The position numbers and the translations under genes are program-made. A stretch of DNA of 64,000 nt from Actinomycetospora chiangmaiensis DSM 45062 (GTDB lineage Bacteria; Actinomycetota; Actinomycetes; Mycobacteriales; Pseudonocardiaceae), in NCBI RefSeq assembly GCF_000379625.1, contig NZ_KB903244.1, forward strand, positions 250,105 through 314,104, read 5' to 3'. The notes beneath the pieces were generated by a model. It made no database searches and was not told the DNA's origin. It worked only from the letters and a program-made list of their open reading frames with translations. Shown here in pieces: positions 8,575-17,709 of this stretch; position 1 is the stretch's first letter; each line of letters starts with the position of its first letter.

Positions 8575-9153
8575 TCAGACCTCGTCGTCGTCCGGCGCGT
8601 CGCCCTCCAGCTCGGCGCCGCGCGTGGCCATCTCCTCGCGGACGACCTCGTAGGCGAGGCCGGCGCCGTAGCCCTTGCGGGCGAGCATCCCCACCAGGCG
8701 CCGTGCGGCGGCCTGGGGTTCCACGCGGTCGAGCGAGGGCAGCCGCCGCCGGACCAGTTCGACGGCCTTGGCGCGCTCGGACCCGGGGTCGAGCTCGGCG
8801 ACCGCGGCGTCCGTGGTCTCGGCGTCGATCCCCTTGCGCCGCAGCTCCTGCGACAGCGCCCGGCGACCGAGACCCCGGTGGCGGTGCCGGGAGTCGACCC
8901 ACTGCTCCGCGAATGCGGTGTCGTCGAGCAGCCGGACCTCCTCGAGGCGGTCCAGGACGGCGACGGCGACGTCGTCGGCGACGTCGCGTCGCGCCAGCTC
9001 GGTGGCCAGCTCGGCCCGCGTGCGGGCGCGGGCGGTGAGCAGGTCGAGGCAGATCGCGCGCGCCACCGACTCGGGGTCGGCGGCCGGATCGGGCGGTGCG
9101 TCCCGCTCCGGCTCCTCCCGGGCGCGGCGGCGCGGCCGCTGCCCGAGAGCCAT
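8575..9153 (-). CDS. recX: Regulatory protein RecX
   Basis: The 192-aa RecA modulator, which binds RecA filaments and limits recombinase activity. After a charged, proline-containing N-terminal extension the three-helix repeats of RecX are visible: ARAICLDLLTARARTRAELA, LDDTAFAEQWVDSRHRHRGLGRRAL with SQELRRKGI, and LARKGYGAGLAYEVVREE. The ATG at 9153 overlaps the recA stop (ATGA), so it is translated with recA, the standard actinobacterial arrangement. The C-terminus is strongly acidic (LEGDAPDDDEV). Confidence 0.93.
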   Translation of the reverse strand: MALGQRPRRRAREEPERDAPPDPAADPESVARAICLDLLTARARTRAELATELARRDVADDVAVAVLDRLEEVRLLDDTAFAEQWVDSRHRHRGLGRRALSQELRRKGIDAETTDAAVAELDPGSERAKAVELVRRRLPSLDRVEPQAAARRLVGMLARKGYGAGLAYEVVREEMATRGAELEGDAPDDDEV

Positions 9154-10199
9154 CAGAAGTCGACCGGGGCCGGGGCCGGCTGGGTCTCGTCGGCGTCGAG
9201 CTTCGGCCCGATGCCGAGCTTCTCCTTGATCCGCTTCTCGATCTCGCCGGCGACGTCCGGGTTCTCCCGCAGGAACTTCCGGGCGTTCTCCTTGCCCTGG
9301 CCGAGCTGGTCGCCGTCGTAGGTGTACCAGGCGCCCGACTTGCGGACGAAGCCCTGCTCGACGCCGACGTCGATCAGCGACCCCTCCTTGGAGATGCCGT
9401 GGCCGTAGATCATGTCGAACTCGGCCTGCTTGAACGGCGGGGCGACCTTGTTCTTCACGACCTTGACGCGCGTCCGGTTGCCGACCGCGTCGGTGCCGTC
9501 CTTCAGCGTCTCGATCCGGCGGATGTCCAGCCGTACCGACGAGTAGAACTTCAGCGCGCGGCCACCGGTGGTGGTCTCCGGCGAGCCGAACATGACGCCG
9601 ACCTTCTCGCGCAGCTGGTTGATGAAGATCGCCGTGGTGCCGGAGTGGTTCAGGGCACCGGTGATCTTGCGCAGCGCCTGGCTCATGAGCCGGGCCTGCA
9701 GGCCGACGTGGCTGTCGCCCATGTCGCCCTCGATCTCGGCGCGGGGCACGAGCGCGGCGACCGAGTCGACGACGATGATGTCGAGCGCGTTCGACCGGAT
9801 CAGCATGTCCATGATCTCGAGCGCCTGCTCACCGGTGTCCGGCTGGGCGACAAGCAGGGCGTCGGTGTCGACGCCGAGCGCCTTGGCGTACTCCGGGTCC
9901 AGCGCGTGCTCGGCGTCGATGAACGCCGCGACGCCGCCCTGCGCCTGCGCCTGGGCGACCGCGTGCAGCGTGACGGTGGTCTTCCCGGAGGACTCCGGAC
10001 CGTAGATCTCCACGACGCGGCCACGCGGCAGACCGCCGACGCCGAGCGCGACGTCCAGGGCGATCGAGCCGGTGGGAATGACACTGATCGGCGCGCGACC
10101 CTCGTCGCCGAGGCGCATCACCGAGCCCTTGCCGAACTGCTTGTCGATCTGCGCCAGGGCGAGTTCGAGCGCCTTGTCGCGATCCGGGGCCTGAGGCAT
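9153..10199 (-). CDS. recA: Recombinase RecA
   Basis: The 348-aa recombinase for homologous recombination and for activating LexA self-cleavage. Walker A is GPESSGKT at 67-74. [11 protein letters not shown] and [12 protein letters not shown] (Walker B) follow, then the L1/L2 region with [17 protein letters not shown] and [12 protein letters not shown]. The acidic C-terminus ends AETQ-like ([14 protein letters not shown]). No intein interrupts it, unlike M. tuberculosis recA. The start is the ATG at 10199 ([20 protein letters not shown]), with GAGGGGG about 9 nt upstream. The reading frame extends to 10322, but those residues are not RecA-like. The long leader carries a LexA-type box about 147 nt upstream. 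It is co-transcribed with recX. Confidence 0.98.
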   Translation of the reverse strand: MPQAPDRDKALELALAQIDKQFGKGSVMRLGDEGRAPISVIPTGSIALDVALGVGGLPRGRVVEIYGPESSGKTTVTLHAVAQAQAQGGVAAFIDAEHALDPEYAKALGVDTDALLVAQPDTGEQALEIMDMLIRSNALDIIVVDSVAALVPRAEIEGDMGDSHVGLQARLMSQALRKITGALNHSGTTAIFINQLREKVGVMFGSPETTTGGRALKFYSSVRLDIRRIETLKDGTDAVGNRTRVKVVKNKVAPPFKQAEFDMIYGHGISKEGSLIDVGVEQGFVRKSGAWYTYDGDQLGQGKENARKFLRENPDVAGEIEKRIKEKLGIGPKLDADETQPAPAPVDF

Positions 10200-10345
10200 T
10201 CGGGGTTCCCCCTCGGGACGGGTGTGGTCTTCGGCGGCGACGTTAGGGCAGGGGTCCGACAACGTCGTAGGAGCAGGTCTGCGGCTGTGGACAACTCGGG
10301 CGGTCGGTGCCGGTGGGGACAACCGCCTAGGGCGTTCAGACTAGA

Positions 10346-10359
10346 CGAACACGTGTTCG
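10346..10359. promoter_or_regulatory. LexA-type SOS box upstream of recA
   Basis: A perfect 14-bp palindrome, CGAACACGTGTTCG, matches the actinobacterial SOS box core CGAAC-N4-GTTCG and lies between recA and DUF3046. It is the only such box I saw in the window. It supports damage-inducible recA-recX expression. Confidence 0.82.
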
Positions 10360-10397
10360 ATCCAGCAGGGGGACACGCCGGTCGTCGCCGGACGGTC

Positions 10398-10592
10398 TCA
10401 CCGGCGCGACGCCGGCACGTCGAACTCGGCGCACACCGCCCGCCAGACCTCGCGGGGTTCCTCGCCGGACTCCAGCGCCTGCTCCACGGTCCGCCCGTCG
10501 AGCGCGGAGAACACGTGGTCCCGGGCGATCGAGGAGGCGCGCACGGCGCCGAACTCGTCCTCCATCAGCTGCCGGAAGTGGGTCAGACGCAC
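10398..10592 (-). CDS. DUF3046 small protein (Rv2738c-like)
   Basis: A 64-aa protein, VRLTHFRQLMEDEFG... to ...VCAEFDVPASRR, of the DUF3046 family found beside recA in most actinobacteria. It is soluble, with no membrane segment, and the function is unknown. The GTG at 10592 gives the typical family length, and TACCCT lies 7 nt upstream, so it may be leaderless. It is upstream of recA on the same strand, but the LexA box and roughly 200 nt separate them, so recA probably has its own promoter. It is hidden inside a 1665-codon open frame antisense to lhr; only this tail resembles a protein. Confidence 0.85.
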   Translation of the reverse strand: MRLTHFRQLMEDEFGAVRASSIARDHVFSALDGRTVEQALESGEEPREVWRAVCAEFDVPASRR

Positions 10593-10599
10593 GCCCCCG

Positions 10600-10605
10600 A
10601 GGGTA
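10600..10605 (-). promoter_or_regulatory. Putative -10 element of DUF3046 gene (TACCCT, 7 nt before GTG)
   Basis: TACCCT on the minus strand, followed by 7 nt and GTG, is consistent with a leaderless transcript and fixes the start of the 64-aa gene. Confidence 0.5.
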
Positions 10606-10692
10606 GGTGCGCCCGCGGGCGCGGCCCGACCCCACCCGTCGTCGGGGACGGGAAGCCCCGGCCGTGGAGCGGGGCGAGCGGTGCCCGATCGG

Positions 10693-10698
10693 TAGCCT
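10693..10698 (+). promoter_or_regulatory. Putative -10 element (TAGCCT, 7 nt before GTG)
   Basis: TAGCCT, 7 nt and then the GTG at 10706. It supports the small membrane-protein gene and may also drive lhr. Confidence 0.45.
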
Positions 10699-10705
10699 CG
10701 AGGGC

Positions 10706-10840
10706 GTGGATGTCGTGGTCGCCCAGATCGGCCTGCCCGTGCCGGCGGGCTACGAGTGGTTCGGGCCGGTGCTGGCGGTGCTCGGCCTGGTCGCCGCGCT
10801 CGTGGTGCTGCTGCGCTGGTGGTTCTCCCAGCGCCGGTGA
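10706..10840 (+). CDS. Small single-span membrane protein
   Basis: A 44-aa frame starting VDVVVAQIGLPVPAGYEWFG, with one hydrophobic helix (VLAVLGLVAALVVLL) and a short basic end RWWFSQRR. The N-out/C-in topology is inferred from the positive-inside rule. Gene status is supported by the TANNNT-N7-GTG promoter layout, by its short distance (10 nt) to lhr on the same strand, and by protein-like composition. I do not recognise a family. A longer start at 10607 would add an unlikely Arg/Pro-rich stretch. Confidence 0.5.
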   Translation: MDVVVAQIGLPVPAGYEWFGPVLAVLGLVAALVVLLRWWFSQRR

Positions 10841-10850
10841 CGGCCGGTGA

Positions 10851-13800
10851 GTGTCGGACCCGGCGGGTATGCATGACGTCGTGACCGTTCTCGACCGCTT
10901 CTCCCCCGCCACGCGGGACTGGTTCACCGGTGCCTTCGGTGAGCCCACCGCCGCGCAGGCGGGTGCGTGGGAGGCGGTCGCCGACGGCGAGCACGCCCTC
11001 GTCGTCGCCCCGACCGGCTCGGGCAAGACGCTGGCCGCCTTCCTCTGGGCGCTCGACCGGCTGGCCGCCGCGCCGCTGCCCGAGGAGCCCCAGCGACGCT
11101 GCCGGGTCCTCTACGTGTCGCCGATGAAGGCGCTGACCGTCGACGTGCAGCGCAACCTGCGCTCGCCGCTCGCCGGGTTGCGCCAGGCCACCCACCGGCT
11201 CGGGCTGCCGGAGCCCGACATCACCGTCGGGTCCCGCACCGGCGACACCCCGGCCGACGAGCGGCGCACGTTCAACCGCACCCCGCCCGACGTCCTCGTC
11301 ACCACCCCCGAGTCGCTGTTCCTGCTGCTCACCTCGGCGGCGCGGGAGTCGCTGCGCGGGGTCGACACCGTGATCCTCGACGAGGTCCACGCCGTGCTGG
11401 CCTCGAAGCGCGGGGCGCACCTGGCGCTGTCGCTGGAGCGCCTCGACGCGCTGCTGGACACGCCCGCCCAGCGCATCGGGCTCTCGGCGACGGTGCGGCC
11501 GGTCGAGGAGGTGTCCACCTTCCTCGCGGGCGGGCGCCCCGTGCGGGTGGTGCAGCCGGAGTCGACCAAGGTCGTCCAGGTCAGCGTGGTGGTCCCGGTC
11601 GAGGACATGAGCGCGCTCGACGCCGGCGACAACCAGAGCGGCCCGGGCGTCGAGGAGGAGGTCGAGGGCTCCGCCGCCGGCGCCGCGCAGCGCGCCTCCA
11701 TCTGGCCGGCGGTGCAGGAGAAGGTGCTCGACCTCGTCGAGGCACACCGCTCCACCATCGTGTTCGCCAACTCCCGACGGCTCGCCGAACGGCTGACCGC
11801 GCGGATCAACGAGCTCGCCACCGAACGGGCCGCCCTGGCGCAGGCGGAGGCGGAACCGGTCGACCTCGACGCAGACCTCGACGACGACGACCTCGACGAC
11901 GACTCCGACCACGATTCCGGGGGACAGGCCGAGGCAGCCGTCGTCGCGAGGGGCCCCTTCCCGGCGGAGGCGGTCGGGCAGTCCGGCGTGGCCGAGCCCG
12001 CCGAGGTGATCGTGGCGCGGGCGCACCACGGGTCCATGAGCCGCACCCAGCGAACCCTCGTCGAGGAGGCGCTGAAGTCGGGGCAGCTGCCCTGCGTGGT
12101 GGCCACGTCGAGCCTGGAGCTGGGCATCGACATGGGCGCGGTCGACCTCGTGGTCCAGGTCGAGGCGCCGCCGTCGGTGGCGAGCGGCCTGCAGCGGGTG
12201 GGGCGCGCGGGCCACCAGGTCGGCGCCGTGTCCGAGGGGGTCGTGTTCCCGAAGTACCGGGGCGACCTCGTCTCCTGCGCCGTCGTGGCCGAACGGATGG
12301 CCACCGGGAAGATCGAGGCGATGCGCTACCCGCGCAACCCGCTCGACGTCCTGGCCCAGCACGTCGTGGCGATGACCGCCATGGAGAACTGGTCGCTCAC
12401 CGACCTCACGGCCCTCGTGCGCCGGGCGGCGCCCTTCAGCGGGCTGCCCGACTCCGCGATGACCTCGGTGCTCGACATGCTCGCGGGTCGCTACCCGAGC
12501 GAGGAGTTCGGCGAGCTCCGGCCTCGCATCACGTGGGACCGGGTGACGGACGAGCTCGCGGGCCGGCCCGGTGCCCAGCGCCTCGCCGTGACCTCCGGCG
12601 GCACGATCCCCGACCGCGGGCTCTACACCGTCGTCACCCCCGGGTCCGGGGAGAACGGCACCGGCGGCTCCCGGGTGGGCGAGCTCGACGAGGAGATGGT
12701 CTACGAGTCGCGGGCGGGCGACACGTTCCTGCTCGGTTCCACCACCTGGCGGGTCCTCGACATCACGCGTGACCGTGTGATCGCGGAGCCCGCCCCGGGC
12801 GTGCCCGGACGGATGCCGTTCTGGAAGGGCGACGCGCTCGGGCGGCCGCTCGAGCTCGGACGCGCCCTCGGTGCCTTCGTGCGCGAGATCGCGGCGGCCG
12901 ACGACGGCGCGGCCCGGGAACGGGCGGCCGCGGCGGGCCTCGACGCGTGGGCCGTCGACAACCTCGTCGGCTACCTCGGCGAGCAGCGGGACGCCACCCG
13001 GCACGTCCCGAGCGACCGCACGATCGTCGTCGAACGGTTCCGGGACGAGCTCGGCGACTGGCGGATCGTGGTGCACTCGCCGTTCGGTGCCCAGGTCAAC
13101 GCGCCGTGGGCGCTCGCGATCGCCGCGCGGTTCCGGGAGCAGCGCGGGCTCGAGGTCTCGGCCGCCTCCGCGGACGACGGGATCGTGCTGCGGCTGCCCG
13201 ACACCCTCGACGACACCGGCGCCGAGATCCTCCCGGGCGCCGAGGACGTGTTGCTCGACCCCGACGAGGTCGACCAGCTGGTGACGGCGGAGGTGAGCGG
13301 CTCGGCACTGTTCGCCGCGCGCTTCCGTGAGTGCGCGGCCCGGTCGCTGCTCCTCCCGCGGCGCGACCCCACCCGCCGCACCCCGCTGTGGCAGCAGCGC
13401 CAGAAGGCGGCGCAGCTGCTGAGCGTGGCGTCGAAGTACGAGCAGTTCCCCGTGGTGCTGGAGACCTACCGGGAGTGCCTGCAGGACGTCTACGACGTCC
13501 CGGGGCTGGTCGAGCTGATGCGCGACGTCCGGTCGCGCTCGGTGCAGGTGGTCGACGTGGCGACCCCGTCGGCGTCGCCGTTCGCCCGGACGCTGATGTT
13601 CGGCTACGTCGGGATGTTCCTCTACGAGATGGACGCCCCGCTGGCCGAGCGGCGGGCGGCGGCCCTCTCGCTGGACTCGACGCTGCTGGCCGAACTGCTC
13701 GGCTCCGAGGCGATCCGGGAGCTCCTCGACGTCGAGGTGCTCGCGGAGGTGGAGTCGGGTCTGCAGCGCACCGATCCCGAGCGGCACGTGCGCGACGTGG

Positions 13801-15674
13801 AGGGCACGGCCGACCTGCTGCGCTTCGTCGGTGACCTGACGACGGCGGAGGCCGCTGCGCGCGGGGTGCGCGAGGAGTGGCTGGAATCGCTCGAGTCCTC
13901 GCGCCGGGCGCTGCGGGTGAAGATCGCGGGCGAGCGGCGCTGGGTGGCGATCGAGGACGCGGGCCGGCTGCGCGACGCGCTCGGTGCAGGGCTCCCGGTC
14001 GGGGTGCCCGAGGCGTTCACCGAGCCGGTGGCCGATCCGCTCGGCGACCTGCTCGCCCGCTACGCCCGCACCCGGGGGCCCTTCCCGGCGTCCGCCGCGG
14101 CCCGTCGGTTCGGGCTCGGACCCGCCGTCGTGTCGTCGGTGCTGGAGCGGATGGCGGGCGCCGGGCGGCTCGTGCGCGGCGAGCTGCGCCCGACCGACGC
14201 CCCGCCGGTGCCGGGCGACACGGGGGTCCCCGGCGGGGCGGACGGAGCGCAGCGGAGCTCGACCGCGGCGACGGGCATCGACTTCTGCGACGCCGAGGTC
14301 CTGCGCCGCATCCGGCGCGGGTCGCTCGCCCGGCTCCGGGCCGAGGTCGAGCCGGTCGAGCCGGCGGCGCTCGGACGGTTCCTGCCCTCGTGGCACGGCA
14401 TCGGTGGCCGCCGCCGGCGCGCCCCGAGCCCCGACGACCTGCTGAACGTGATCGAGCAGCTCGCGGGCGCCCCGGTGCCGGCGAGCGCGTGGGAGTCGCT
14501 CGTGCTGCCGGCCCGGTTGCCCGGCTACACCTCGGCGCTGCTCGACGAGCTCACCAGCGCCGGGGAGGTCACGTGGACCGGCTGCGGCACGTTGTCCGGC
14601 GGGGACGGGTGGCTCGCCGTCGCCCCGGCCGACGTCGCCGACCTGATGCTGCCCGAGCCCGACGACGGGTTGGCGGAGTCGCCGCTGCACCGGGCGCTGC
14701 TGGAGGCCCTCGACGGCGGCGGTGCGCTGTTCTTCCGCACGCTCTCCGACCGCGCCGGCACGATCCTGCGCGATGCCGGCGAGACGATCCCCGACGACCC
14801 GACCACCACCGAGGCGCTGTGGGACCTGGTGTGGGCGGGCCTCGCCACGAACGACACCCTCGCGCCGGTCCGGGCGCTGGTGTCGGGCGGCGGGGGGCGG
14901 TCGAAGGCCGCGCACAAGCAACGGCGGACGCCGTCGCGCGGCCGGTACGCGCGGGTCGGGCGGCCGCAGATGCCGTCGCGGACCGGCCCGCCGACCGTCG
15001 CGGGCCGGTGGTCGGCCGTACCGGAGCGGGAGGCGGACGCCACCCGGCGGGCACAGGCCCGCACCGAGTCCTTCCTGGAGCGGCACGGGGTGCTCACCCG
15101 TGGCGCGCTCGACACCGAGCGGATCACCGGCGGATTCGCCGGCATCTACCCGGTGCTGCGCGCCATGGAGGAGTCCGGCCGCTGCCGGCGCGGCTACGTC
15201 GTCGAGGGGCTGGGCGCGGCGCAGTTCGCCGTGCCCGGCGCGATCGACCGGCTCCGCGCCACGTCGCGCGACGACGACGCCTCGGCGCGGGGACAGCAGG
15301 CCCTCGTGCTCGCGGCGACCGACCCGGCCCAGCCCTGGGGGGCGGCGTTGGAGTGGCCACCGACGCGGGCCTCGCAGGACGGGACGACCGGGCACCGGCC
15401 CGGGCGCAAGGCGGGCGCACTCGTGGTCCTCACCGACGGTGAGCCGACGATCTACGTCGAGCGCGGCGGGAAGTCCCTGCTGTCGTTCACCGACGACCGC
15501 GACCGGCTGACCGAGGCGGCGACGGCCCTCACCACCGCGGTGCGGGACGGCTCGCTCGGCGGGCTGTCGGTGGAACGCACCGACGGGTCGAGCGCCATGG
15601 ACGGGGTGCTCGCCGAGGCGCTGGGCGAGGCCGGGTTCCGCAACAGCCCGAAGGGACTGCGCATCCGGGCGTGA
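10851..15674 (+). CDS. lhr: ATP-dependent DNA helicase Lhr (large helicase-related)
   Basis: A 1607-aa superfamily 2 3'-5' helicase of the full-length bacterial Lhr type, induced by DNA damage in mycobacteria. Motif I is APTGSGKT at 53-60, motif II is DEVH at 177-180, motif III is LSAT, and motif VI is QRVGRAGH. The Lhr winged-helix and beta-barrel core and the long C-terminal domain follow (RLPGYTSALLDELTSAGEVTW... YVERGGKSLLSF). An acidic insert (DADLDDDDLDDDSDHD) sits near residues 340-360 between the two RecA-like domains. GTG 10851 is used; ATG 10869 is an alternative. Downstream is the zinc-ribbon gene, about 120 nt away. Repair work on uracil-containing or alkylated DNA is inferred from studied homologues. 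Confidence 0.95.
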   Translation: MSDPAGMHDVVTVLDRFSPATRDWFTGAFGEPTAAQAGAWEAVADGEHALVVAPTGSGKTLAAFLWALDRLAAAPLPEEPQRRCRVLYVSPMKALTVDVQRNLRSPLAGLRQATHRLGLPEPDITVGSRTGDTPADERRTFNRTPPDVLVTTPESLFLLLTSAARESLRGVDTVILDEVHAVLASKRGAHLALSLERLDALLDTPAQRIGLSATVRPVEEVSTFLAGGRPVRVVQPESTKVVQVSVVVPVEDMSALDAGDNQSGPGVEEEVEGSAAGAAQRASIWPAVQEKVLDLVEAHRSTIVFANSRRLAERLTARINELATERAALAQAEAEPVDLDADLDDDDLDDDSDHDSGGQAEAAVVARGPFPAEAVGQSGVAEPAEVIVARAHHGSMSRTQRTLVEEALKSGQLPCVVATSSLELGIDMGAVDLVVQVEAPPSVASGLQRVGRAGHQVGAVSEGVVFPKYRGDLVSCAVVAERMATGKIEAMRYPRNPLDVLAQHVVAMTAMENWSLTDLTALVRRAAPFSGLPDSAMTSVLDMLAGRYPSEEFGELRPRITWDRVTDELAGRPGAQRLAVTSGGTIPDRGLYTVVTPGSGENGTGGSRVGELDEEMVYESRAGDTFLLGSTTWRVLDITRDRVIAEPAPGVPGRMPFWKGDALGRPLELGRALGAFVREIAAADDGAARERAAAAGLDAWAVDNLVGYLGEQRDATRHVPSDRTIVVERFRDELGDWRIVVHSPFGAQVNAPWALAIAARFREQRGLEVSAASADDGIVLRLPDTLDDTGAEILPGAEDVLLDPDEVDQLVTAEVSGSALFAARFRECAARSLLLPRRDPTRRTPLWQQRQKAAQLLSVASKYEQFPVVLETYRECLQDVYDVPGLVELMRDVRSRSVQVVDVATPSASPFARTLMFGYVGMFLYEMDAPLAERRAAALSLDSTLLAELLGSEAIRELLDVEVLAEVESGLQRTDPERHVRDVEGTADLLRFVGDLTTAEAAARGVREEWLESLESSRRALRVKIAGERRWVAIEDAGRLRDALGAGLPVGVPEAFTEPVADPLGDLLARYARTRGPFPASAAARRFGLGPAVVSSVLERMAGAGRLVRGELRPTDAPPVPGDTGVPGGADGAQRSSTAATGIDFCDAEVLRRIRRGSLARLRAEVEPVEPAALGRFLPSWHGIGGRRRRAPSPDDLLNVIEQLAGAPVPASAWESLVLPARLPGYTSALLDELTSAGEVTWTGCGTLSGGDGWLAVAPADVADLMLPEPDDGLAESPLHRALLEALDGGGALFFRTLSDRAGTILRDAGETIPDDPTTTEALWDLVWAGLATNDTLAPVRALVSGGGGRSKAAHKQRRTPSRGRYARVGRPQMPSRTGPPTVAGRWSAVPEREADATRRAQARTESFLERHGVLTRGALDTERITGGFAGIYPVLRAMEESGRCRRGYVVEGLGAAQFAVPGAIDRLRATSRDDDASARGQQALVLAATDPAQPWGAALEWPPTRASQDGTTGHRPGRKAGALVVLTDGEPTIYVERGGKSLLSFTDDRDRLTEAATALTTAVRDGSLGGLSVERTDGSSAMDGVLAEALGEAGFRNSPKGLRIRA

Positions 15675-15796
15675 CGGCCCACGGCGTCGTGACGGGGTAC
15701 CACCCCACGGGGCGACCCCGACGCGGTGCGCCGGGCGCGGGCTCGGGCGACGGCAGGCAAGATGGGCGCCGCATGGTCCGGCGAGGAGGGAGTCCG

Positions 15797-16732
15797 ATGG
15801 CGCTGGCGTGTCCGAGCTGCGAGGTCGGAGCGGCGGAGTACGTCGGGATGGCGGACGACGGCCGCAACGAGATGCGGTGCACGACGTGCGGCCACCACTG
15901 GATGCACGGCGCGCGACCCGTGTCGCCCCGGGCGGTGACCCCGAAGCCCGTGAAGACGCCCACCCCGCGCACCCGGGCGCCGCGGGCCGCGACCACGTCG
16001 CGGCCGGTCACCACCCGCTCGGTCCCGGCACCCGCCGCGGCCCCCGTCGTGCGACGGTTCCCGACCCTGGACGACGTGCCCGGCGAGGCCCTGCAGCGAC
16101 TGGCCGCCCTCAAGGCGGCGTGGCCCCGGCAGCGGCCCCGTCCCGACCCCTACGCGGCCGACTTCCGCCGGCTCTACGAGCTGATGTTCAGCCGCGCCGG
16201 GCTCCCCCACGCCGAGCCCGGGCCGCTCAAGGACTTCGTGACCACCGACGTGCTGGCGCTGTCGGGCAACACCTCGTCGTTCTCCCGCGAGTGGCGCAAG
16301 CTCGGCGACCGCGACGCCTCGCAGCGGTTCCGCGACGCCGTGGAGTACCTGCTGCGGGGCGAGAGCGGCGACGACGAGCAGTCCCCGGACGACCCGCCGC
16401 TCGAGGACCGGTTCACCGCCCTGGTCGAGCAGACCAGCCCGCACGCCATGGGGGGCGCCCGGGAGTCGGTGCTGACCCACGTCCTGGCGGTGGCGCGTCC
16501 GGAGCGGTTCCTGCCGATCCTCACCGTCGACGGCGGGTCGGGCGGGGAGGGCAAGCGGGAGATCGTGGCGTCGGTGCTCGGCGTCGAGCTCCCGCCCGTG
16601 GACCGCACCCGGCACACGATCGGTCGGGTGGCCTGCGGCTCGAACGACCTGCTGGTCGACGCGCTGGGCGCGGGGTTCGCCGACCTCGACGACGCCGCGG
16701 CGTTCCTGCTCTGGGCCCACGCTCAGGCCTGA
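15797..16732 (+). CDS. Zinc-ribbon protein with an uncharacterised C-terminal domain
   Basis: The product is 311 aa, with ATG 15797 preceded by GAGGAGGGAG. Residues 1-35 form a zinc ribbon (CPSCEV ... CTTCGHHW). A Pro/Thr/Arg-rich linker of about 70 aa follows, then a folded domain from VRRFPTLDDVPG. In that domain THVLAVARPERFLPILTVDG plus GKREIV resembles the HP(D/E)RFxPI...KxKIV segment that precedes the AAA/GTPase modules of McrB-type restriction proteins. No ATPase or nuclease motif is present. The gene may be co-transcribed with lhr. The function is unknown; a nucleic-acid-linked role is only an inference from the zinc ribbon and the neighbour. Its 3' end overlaps the deaminase gene by 10 bp. 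Confidence 0.75.
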   Translation: MALACPSCEVGAAEYVGMADDGRNEMRCTTCGHHWMHGARPVSPRAVTPKPVKTPTPRTRAPRAATTSRPVTTRSVPAPAAAPVVRRFPTLDDVPGEALQRLAALKAAWPRQRPRPDPYAADFRRLYELMFSRAGLPHAEPGPLKDFVTTDVLALSGNTSSFSREWRKLGDRDASQRFRDAVEYLLRGESGDDEQSPDDPPLEDRFTALVEQTSPHAMGGARESVLTHVLAVARPERFLPILTVDGGSGGEGKREIVASVLGVELPPVDRTRHTIGRVACGSNDLLVDALGAGFADLDDAAAFLLWAHAQA

Positions 16733-17709
16733 GCCCAGGCGGCCACCTCGGCCCGCAGCTGCGCCCGGCGGGTGTCGTCGACGAAGGCCGCCTCGACGGC
16801 GTTGTCGGCGAGGGTGCGGACCTGGTCGCGGTCGAGGTCCAGGGCCGCGGCGACCGCGCGGTGGTTGTCGTCGACGTAGCCGCCGAAGTACGCGGGGTCG
16901 TCCGAGTGGACGCTCACCGCGAGCCCGGCGTCGAGCATGGCCGGCAGCGGGTGCGCCGCGAGGGTGTCCACGCACCGCAGCCGCACGTTCGACAATGGGC
17001 ACACCGTCAGCGGCACGGTCTCCTCGACCAGCCGGGCGACGAGCGCCGGGTCGTCCAGGCTGCGGATGCCGTGGTCGATCCGCTCCACCCCGAGCACGTC
17101 GAGTGCCTCCCACACGTAGGCCGCGGGCCCCTCCTCCCCCGCGTGCGCCACGAGCCGGAGGCCCACGGCGCGGGCCCGCGCGTAGACGTCGGTGAACCGC
17201 GACGGCGGGTTGCCGACCTCGGCGGAGTCCAGCCCGATCCCGAGCAGCGGCGTCCCACCCGCCAGCAGCGCGTCGAGCACCGCGTCGGCCTCGGCGGCGG
17301 GCCGGTCGCGCAGGAAGCACGGGATCAGACCCGTCGTCATCCCGGCCGGGGCCGCCGCCAGGGCGCCCGACACGCCCTCGAGCACCGCCTCGACCGGGAC
17401 GCCGCGGGCGAGGTGGGCCTGCGGGTCGACGAACAGCTCGACGTGGCGTACCCCGGCCGCTGCGGCCCGCGTCAGGTAGGCCGTCGTCATCGCCGCGAAG
17501 TCGGCCGGCTCCCGCAGCACCGCCATGTTCGCGTAGTAGAGGTCGAGGAAGTGCTGGAGGTCGTCGAAGGCGTAGCGGGCGCGCAGGTCGTCCAGGTCGG
17601 CGTACGGCAGCGACACCCGGTTCCGCTCCGCCAGCTCCATGATCAGTTCGGGCTCGAGGGTCCCCTCGACGTGGACGTGCAGCTCGACGGCGGGCGGGGT
17701 GTCGGTCAT
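16723..17709 (-). CDS. Adenosine deaminase family protein, possibly adenine deaminase type
   Basis: A 328-aa metal-dependent TIM-barrel deaminase. The HxH metal motif is ELHVHVEG at 9-16. HAGEEG holds the catalytic Glu and a zinc His, DHGI is the later His segment, and SDDP holds the last Asp ligands. The reaction is hydrolytic removal of the 6-amino group. The text around the last motif, VHSDDPAYFGGYVDDNH, resembles fungal Aah1 and bacterial adenine deaminases more than classical adenosine deaminases, so adenine may be the substrate. The ATG at 17709 overlaps the stop of the upstream gene (ATGA). It is convergent with the zinc-ribbon gene, with a 10-bp overlap of 3' ends. Confidence 0.85.
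   Translation of the reverse strand: MTDTPPAVELHVHVEGTLEPELIMELAERNRVSLPYADLDDLRARYAFDDLQHFLDLYYANMAVLREPADFAAMTTAYLTRAAAAGVRHVELFVDPQAHLARGVPVEAVLEGVSGALAAAPAGMTTGLIPCFLRDRPAAEADAVLDALLAGGTPLLGIGLDSAEVGNPPSRFTDVYARARAVGLRLVAHAGEEGPAAYVWEALDVLGVERIDHGIRSLDDPALVARLVEETVPLTVCPLSNVRLRCVDTLAAHPLPAMLDAGLAVSVHSDDPAYFGGYVDDNHRAVAAALDLDRDQVRTLADNAVEAAFVDDTRRAQLRAEVAAWAQA

Noticed and set aside
9153-10199. Possible intein in recA
   Set aside because: The RecA sequence is uninterrupted from start to end; no intein blocks are present.
11860-11920. Asp-codon run in lhr as a frameshift or error
   Set aside because: The frame continues correctly into helicase motifs on both sides, so it is an acidic insert.
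10398-15395. 1665-codon open frame antisense to lhr
   Set aside because: It is a GC-rich shadow; only its last 64 codons (DUF3046) resemble a protein. lhr on the other strand has all helicase motifs.
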